34,490 nt of DNA, from assembly GCA_927439865.1 (NCBI GenBank), contig CAKMKD010000172.1, forward strand, positions 1 through 34,490, written 5' to 3'. The DNA is from an uncultured Coriobacteriia bacterium (GTDB taxonomy: Bacteria > Actinomycetota > Coriobacteriia > Anaerosomatales > Anaerosomataceae). The position numbers and the translations under genes are program-made. The notes below the pieces were generated by a model, which did no database searches, had not been told where the DNA came from, and saw nothing but the letters and a program-made list of their open reading frames with translations. Numbering within the stretch: the stretch's first letter is position 1; every line of letters starts with the position of its first letter. This document shows positions 30,039 to 34,490 of this stretch, one piece after another.

Positions 30039-32288
30039 CTAGAGAAAGTCGACCGGGTCGATATCTGGTGCGACCGCAACGCCTGGCGGCGCAGGGCAGT
30101 GAGCGAGTGCCGACCGCACGAATGAGCCAAGCGCCGCACCGGGCGGTGCCTTGATGACGATGTGTCGGCGATACGCACGCTTCACTCTTGCAAGCGCGGC
30201 GTCCGCCGGGCCAAGAACCTCCCATCCAGCAGGCAGGGCATCCTCGAGCGCCTTGCCGAGGGCAGTTGAGTACGCAACGACAGTCGTTGCGGTCTCCCCT
30301 GACATCACGATGTTCGCAAGGCGTCGGTATGGCGACCAGCCGACTGCTGAACGCAGGTTGCGCTCCTCGGCGTACAGGATGTCGGCGTCACGCGCGGACA
30401 GCGCCAGGATGGCGGGATGGTCGGGCCAGTACGTCTGAACGATCACGAGCCCGGGATCCTCTCCTCGGCCAGCCCGCCCGGAAACCTGCTCGAGCAACTG
30501 ATAGGTACGTTCAGCGGCTCGGAAGTCGGGCAGATGCATCGTGGTATCGGCGTTGATGATTCCCACAAGCGTGACCTCAGGATAATCGAGGCCCTTGGCA
30601 ACCATCTGCGTGCCGAGGAGGATGCCTGACGTGAGATCCTCGAACTCGGTTAGTGAGCGTTCGTGGCCACCCTTCCCGGTCGTCGTGTCCGCATCCATCC
30701 GCACAACGGGCAACGAAGGCCAGCGCGCGTGAATCTCGTCCTCGACGCGCTGGGTTCCGGCGCCGAACCGACGAAGGTACGGACTCTGACACCGGGGGCA
30801 CGCAAGCGGCGTGGCCTCCGCGTGGCCGCAGTGGTGACAGACGAGCCGGTCAACTCGCTCGTGGTACGTCAAAGACACGCTGCAGTCCTGACACCGCGGC
30901 ACGAACCCGCACTCACGGCAGAGCAGAAACGATGCGAATCCCCTGCGGTTCAGGAACAGCACGCCCTTGCTCTGCCTGGCGACGATATCATCGAGCGCGC
31001 TGCCGAGAACCTCTGAGAACATCGACCGGTTGCCCGCAGCGAACTCCGCGCCCATGTCGACGATGCTGACCTGCGGCAGGCCATGCGCGGTCACCCGATC
31101 AGGGAGCTTGGCAGAGTGCCAGCGTCCCGTGCGAACCGCTTCGCGCGCCTCCATGCTCGGGGTCGCAGTGCCGAGGACGACGGTCACGTCGCTCGTCTCG
31201 GCCATGTGAGCAGCGACATCACGCGCATGGTATCGCGGCGCTGAACCCTGCTTGTAGGAGGATTCATGCTCCTCGTCGATGATGATGAGGCCGAGATTCT
31301 TGACGGGAGCGAAGAGCGCCGAACGTGCACCCACTACGACGGTAGCATCTCCTTGCGCGGCAAGAGACCACTGGTCGTAGCGCTCCCCCACTGAGAGCCT
31401 GCTGTGAAGAACCGCCACAAGACCGCCGAAGCGGGCGCGGAATCTGCCCACGGTCTGGGGGGTGAGCGAGATCTCCGGGACCAAGACGATTGCGCTCCGC
31501 CCCTCGGACAGCACGGCTTCGATGGCGCGGAGGTAGACCTCGGTCTTGCCCGATCCCGTGACGCCCTCAAGTACGACGACAGCTCCTCGCGCGGTGCGGA
31601 TTCGCGCTACGGCCTCGGCCTGCGCGGCGGTCAGCTTGTGCGAGGTGTCCTCTCTCAGTCGTCCGGCCTCTCCGCGCCATCGACGTCGTGCGGTGACCGA
31701 GACGGCCCCGTGACGCTCCAGAGCCTTGAGCGATTGCGTGACTGCGCCGAGCTCGGCGGCAAGCTCGCCCGATGTGACCGGTCCCATGCGAAGCGCGTCG
31801 ATGATCGAGCGCTGAAGGCGTGCGCCCGCTGCTGGTTCGAACTCGGGATCGACGAGCGTGATCACGCGGTCTTCTACCGCCGAAACCGTCGGCGCCACGA
31901 GGTCCCATGTGATCACGCCTGCAGTGTCACGCCGCACGACCTTCGGGGTCCCGCCGGGCGGCAAGAAGAGTCGCATAGCATCTGCGAGTGGTGCGGCGTA
32001 CTCATCGGCTATCCACCGCGCGAGATCATAGGCATCCGGACGCGAAAGTGCCTCGCCGAGGACCGCTTCGATCGGTTTCAGGTTCTCGTATGCGCTCTCG
32101 GTGCCAAGTCCGACGACGAACCCGACAGCACGCCGGCCTCCGAGAGGAACAAGCACGGGGCAGCCAACCGCAATCGTACCGGCGAGAGCGGACGGAATCG
32201 CGTAGTCGAACGGTGCGTCGAGCGCGCGTGCACGGACGTCGATGACGACGCGAGCGACTGTCGGGTTGATGTCGGTGGTGGTTCGCAT
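30039..32288 (-). CDS. priA: Primosomal protein N' / replication restart helicase PriA
   Basis: This 749-residue helicase reloads the replisome at collapsed forks. The N-terminal DNA-binding domain (1-105) is followed by a winged-helix region (about 140-215). The helicase core has Walker A GVTGSGKTE (242-250), DEEH (338-341) and GTATPSME. The zinc-binding insert has eight cysteines (C457, C460, C466, C469, C484, C487, C497, C500), and RFGAGTQRVEDE follows. All helicase motifs look intact, although many actinobacterial PriA proteins lack them. I chose ATG 32288, where the family N-terminus begins; the frame runs further upstream into metK but without similarity. It lies 64 bases after metK. 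Confidence 0.95.
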   Translation of the reverse strand: MRTTTDINPTVARVVIDVRARALDAPFDYAIPSALAGTIAVGCPVLVPLGGRRAVGFVVGLGTESAYENLKPIEAVLGEALSRPDAYDLARWIADEYAAPLADAMRLFLPPGGTPKVVRRDTAGVITWDLVAPTVSAVEDRVITLVDPEFEPAAGARLQRSIIDALRMGPVTSGELAAELGAVTQSLKALERHGAVSVTARRRWRGEAGRLREDTSHKLTAAQAEAVARIRTARGAVVVLEGVTGSGKTEVYLRAIEAVLSEGRSAIVLVPEISLTPQTVGRFRARFGGLVAVLHSRLSVGERYDQWSLAAQGDATVVVGARSALFAPVKNLGLIIIDEEHESSYKQGSAPRYHARDVAAHMAETSDVTVVLGTATPSMEAREAVRTGRWHSAKLPDRVTAHGLPQVSIVDMGAEFAAGNRSMFSEVLGSALDDIVARQSKGVLFLNRRGFASFLLCRECGFVPRCQDCSVSLTYHERVDRLVCHHCGHAEATPLACPRCQSPYLRRFGAGTQRVEDEIHARWPSLPVVRMDADTTTGKGGHERSLTEFEDLTSGILLGTQMVAKGLDYPEVTLVGIINADTTMHLPDFRAAERTYQLLEQVSGRAGRGEDPGLVIVQTYWPDHPAILALSARDADILYAEERNLRSAVGWSPYRRLANIVMSGETATTVVAYSTALGKALEDALPAGWEVLGPADAALARVKRAYRRHIVIKAPPGAALGSFVRSALAHCPAPPGVAVAPDIDPVDFL

Positions 32289-32352
32289 GACTCCAGCATA
32301 CAGAAGGCCACCGACACGATGTGCCGGTGGCCTCCATTCGGTGCAGGTTGTC

Positions 32353-33597
32353 TTACTCGACGGCGGCCAAGAGCGCGTCGACCTTATCGGTGCGCTCCCA
32401 GGTGAAGGCGGCATCATCGCGGCCGAAGTGGCCGTATGCCGCGGTCTTGCGGTAGATCGGTCGGCGAAGGTCGAGGTCACGGATGATCGCACCGGGGCGG
32501 AGATCGAACACGCTCCCGATGGCCTTCTCGATCTTCTCAACGGCGACCTTCTCGGTACCGAACGTCTCGAGTGTGATCGAGAGCGGATGCGCTACGCCGA
32601 TGGCGTATGCCAGTTCAAGCTCGCAACGGTCGGCGAGGCCTGCAGCGACCACGTTCTTCGCGACCCAGCGAGCGGCGTACGCAGCTGAACGGTCGACTTT
32701 CGTGCAGTCCTTGCCGGAGAACGCGCCGCCGCCGTGGCGACCCATGCCGCCGTACGTGTCGACGATGATCTTGCGGCCTGTCAGTCCGGAGTCGCCCATG
32801 GGACCACCGATGACGAAGCGACCGGTCGGGTTGATGTAGATCTCGGCACCCTTCCACTCGATGCCCTCAAGCGAAAGGACAGGGTCGATGATGTGCTCGA
32901 TGAAGTCGGGGCGCATCAAGTGCTCGATGTCGACACCCTCGGCGTGCTGGCTCGAGATGAGAATCTTGTCGACAGCCACAGGCTTGCCGTCAATGTACCG
33001 CACCGTGACCTGCGTCTTACCATCGGGACGCAGGTAGTCGAGCACGTCGGCCTTGCGAACCGCAGTGAGACGCTCGGCGAGGCGATGTGCGAGGTAGATC
33101 GGCATTGGCATCAGCTGCGTCGTTTCGTTGCACGCGTAGCCGAACATCATGCCCTGGTCACCCGCGCCGATGAGATCGAGGGGATCGGTGTCGCCCTTCT
33201 TGGCCTCAAGTGCCTCGTCCACGCCCATTGCTATATCGGCGCTCTGCTCGTGAATTGCGGTCAGAACGCCACACGTCTCGTAGTCGAAGCCGTACTTAGC
33301 GCGGGTGTATCCGATCTCCTTGACGGTGTCTCGCACGATGGTGGGGATATCCACATAGGCACGCGTGCGAATCTCACCGGCAACGACGATCAGTCCGGTC
33401 GTGGTCATGGTTTCGCACGCAACGCGGACGTTCTCGAGCGACGCCTTCACGCCCTTGTCGGTGACATACCCTTCTGCCTCGAGCTCTGCCTCACGCGAAA
33501 GAATCGCATCAAGAACCGCATCTGAGATCTGATCGCACATCTTATCGGGATGGCCTTCAGTGACTGACTCCGAAGTGAACACGTACTCGCGGGGCAT
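32353..33597 (-). CDS. metK: S-adenosylmethionine synthase
   Basis: This 414-residue enzyme makes SAM from methionine and ATP. Motifs: [13 protein letters not shown] (7-19), [12 protein letters not shown] (144-155), and the phosphate-binding [16 protein letters not shown] (289-304). The C-terminal [10 protein letters not shown] segment is also typical. The ATG at 33597 has AAGGAGG five bases upstream. A SAM-I riboswitch and terminator in the leader show feedback control by the product. The gene heads the metK-priA-def-fmt-rsmB-glpX direction. Confidence 0.98.
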   Translation of the reverse strand: MPREYVFTSESVTEGHPDKMCDQISDAVLDAILSREAELEAEGYVTDKGVKASLENVRVACETMTTTGLIVVAGEIRTRAYVDIPTIVRDTVKEIGYTRAKYGFDYETCGVLTAIHEQSADIAMGVDEALEAKKGDTDPLDLIGAGDQGMMFGYACNETTQLMPMPIYLAHRLAERLTAVRKADVLDYLRPDGKTQVTVRYIDGKPVAVDKILISSQHAEGVDIEHLMRPDFIEHIIDPVLSLEGIEWKGAEIYINPTGRFVIGGPMGDSGLTGRKIIVDTYGGMGRHGGGAFSGKDCTKVDRSAAYAARWVAKNVVAAGLADRCELELAYAIGVAHPLSITLETFGTEKVAVEKIEKAIGSVFDLRPGAIIRDLDLRRPIYRKTAAYGHFGRDDAAFTWERTDKVDALLAAVE

Positions 33598-33655
33598 AGA
33601 TCCTCCTTACGTGGGCGGGTCGATGGACCCGCATACCGTCACAGACCCGGTGGGC

Positions 33656-33690
33656 AAACAAAAAGCCCCTTGCCGGTTCGAGACAAGGGA
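33656..33690 (-). terminator. Intrinsic terminator of the SAM riboswitch
   Basis: In the metK leader the stem CCCTTG / CAAGGG (33684-33689 with 33667-33672), an 11-base loop, and then GCTTTTTGTTTG form a clear Rho-independent terminator on the minus strand, about 65 bases before metK. A second small hairpin, GGCGC/GCGCC at 33696-33708, is followed by TTTTG just upstream. Together they form the expression platform that stops transcription when SAM is bound. Confidence 0.85.
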
Positions 33691-33716
33691 CAAAAGGCGC
33701 TCAGCGCCGTTCTTCC

Positions 33717-33850
33717 CTCATCTGCCAGGCACGATCGCCTGTCGCAATGTGGCACCGTGTGTCATTTTCGACCTCGGTTGCCGGGGCTTCAACGGGTGCG
33801 ATCCCTAGGCCCTCTGCAGCTACGCTCTCACGCAGCCGCCTCATGATGAG
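33717..33850 (-). ncRNA. SAM-I riboswitch (S-box) aptamer
   Basis: The minus strand shows the SAM-I core: ATGAGGCGG, GAGGG, TTGAAGCCCCGGCAACC (near 33779-33800) and CGGTGCCA, closed by P1 formed from CTCATC (33845-33850) and GATGAG (33717-33722). An extra hairpin-like stretch (CTGC...GCAG) lies between the GGCGG and AGGG strands. The terminator downstream and metK as target confirm the assignment. It should reduce metK expression when SAM is abundant. Confidence 0.92.
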
Positions 33851-33857
33851 TACACCG

Positions 33858-33887
33858 ACCTTAGCACGGTGAATGCCAAGCGGACAA
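33858..33887 (-). promoter_or_regulatory. Promoter candidate for the metK riboswitch transcript
   Basis: On the minus strand, -35-like TTGTCC (33882-33887), an 18-base spacer and -10-like TAAGGT (33858-33863). A start about seven bases downstream would fall near 33851, exactly at the base of the riboswitch P1 helix, which supports the prediction despite a poor -10. Confidence 0.45.
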
Positions 33888-33910
33888 GCGCGGCCGAGGG
33901 GAACGATGGC

Positions 33911-33919
33911 TGGTATGAT
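33911..33919 (+). promoter_or_regulatory. Extended -10 promoter of the PsiE-like gene
   Basis: TGGTATGAT on the plus strand is an extended -10 element (TGn followed by TATGAT at 33914-33919). No -35 match is seen, as is common for extended -10 promoters. The start near 33926 would give a leader of about 28 bases that includes the AAGGAGGG ribosome site. Confidence 0.5.
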
Positions 33920-33953
33920 GTCGACGTGCTGCTACCGTCCAAGGAGGGTCCCC

Positions 33954-34490
<537 letters not shown>

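Larger units (their letters stand above)
33598..33953. other. metK / PsiE-like divergent intergenic region
   Basis: This 356-base gene-free stretch is fully used by regulation: the metK ribosome site, the tandem terminator hairpins, the SAM-I aptamer and its promoter candidate on the minus strand, and the extended -10 promoter and ribosome site of the PsiE-like gene on the plus strand. The two promoters are about 25 bases apart. I see no small gene or tRNA in it. Confidence 0.7.

Overview
This is a GC-rich, densely packed bacterial chromosome segment. It carries mostly core genes, almost all on the minus strand, so transcription runs mainly from right to left. The gene content mixes actinobacterial and Firmicutes-like traits: FabK-type enoyl reductases, a DhaL/DegV pair, an Asp23 protein, ThiT, a SAM-I riboswitch, ADP-forming acetate-CoA ligase and frequent GTG/TTG starts. 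I infer an anaerobic actinobacterium, most likely of the class Coriobacteriia. No rRNA, tRNA, insertion sequence, prophage or CRISPR array is visible.

Right edge to about 26.1 kb, in transcription order: a SAM-I riboswitch with a terminator controls metK. priA, def, fmt and rsmB (translation initiation, rRNA modification and replication restart) follow, then glpX. On the plus strand at the far right are a PsiE-like membrane protein and the first codons of gltX. A small FmdB-type zinc-ribbon gene is convergent with glpX and divergent from the cell-wall pair.

25.8-20.3 kb: a cell-envelope pair comes first. It consists of a membrane-anchored two-PASTA protein whose C-terminal amidase-like domain seems to have lost its zinc ligands, and a secreted coiled-coil M23 peptidase. 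A TPP riboswitch with an unusual 3' half then precedes thiT and thiN. A two-helix, GAF and HD-GYP-like signalling protein lies immediately downstream of thiN.

20.3-1 kb: a lone plus-strand rpmB with its own promoter separates this from a long minus-strand superoperon: asp23, DhaL/FakA-like, DegV/FakB-like, recG, rsmD, coaD, a coiled-coil protein, DUF177, rpmF, ADP-forming acetate-CoA ligase, a BioD/DRTGG protein, plsX, fabH, fabK, fabD, fabG, acpP, a second FabK-like flavoprotein, fabF, rnc and smc (cut by the left edge). Many junctions are ATGA or similar stop/start overlaps, which implies translational coupling. The recG-rsmD-coaD-DUF177-rpmF-plsX-fab-acpP-rnc-smc backbone is a well-known conserved arrangement. 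The additions (acetate-CoA ligase, the DRTGG protein, the FakAB-like pair) link fatty-acid activation, acyl-phosphate formation and acetyl-CoA energy metabolism in one transcription unit.

I do not see a clearly new defence, mobile or biosynthetic system. The best leads are the PASTA/pseudo-amidase protein beside an intact M23 peptidase, the divergent TPP riboswitch upstream of a signalling gene, the acetate-CoA ligase module inside the lipid/ribosome cluster, and the DegV protein that appears to lack a conserved histidine.
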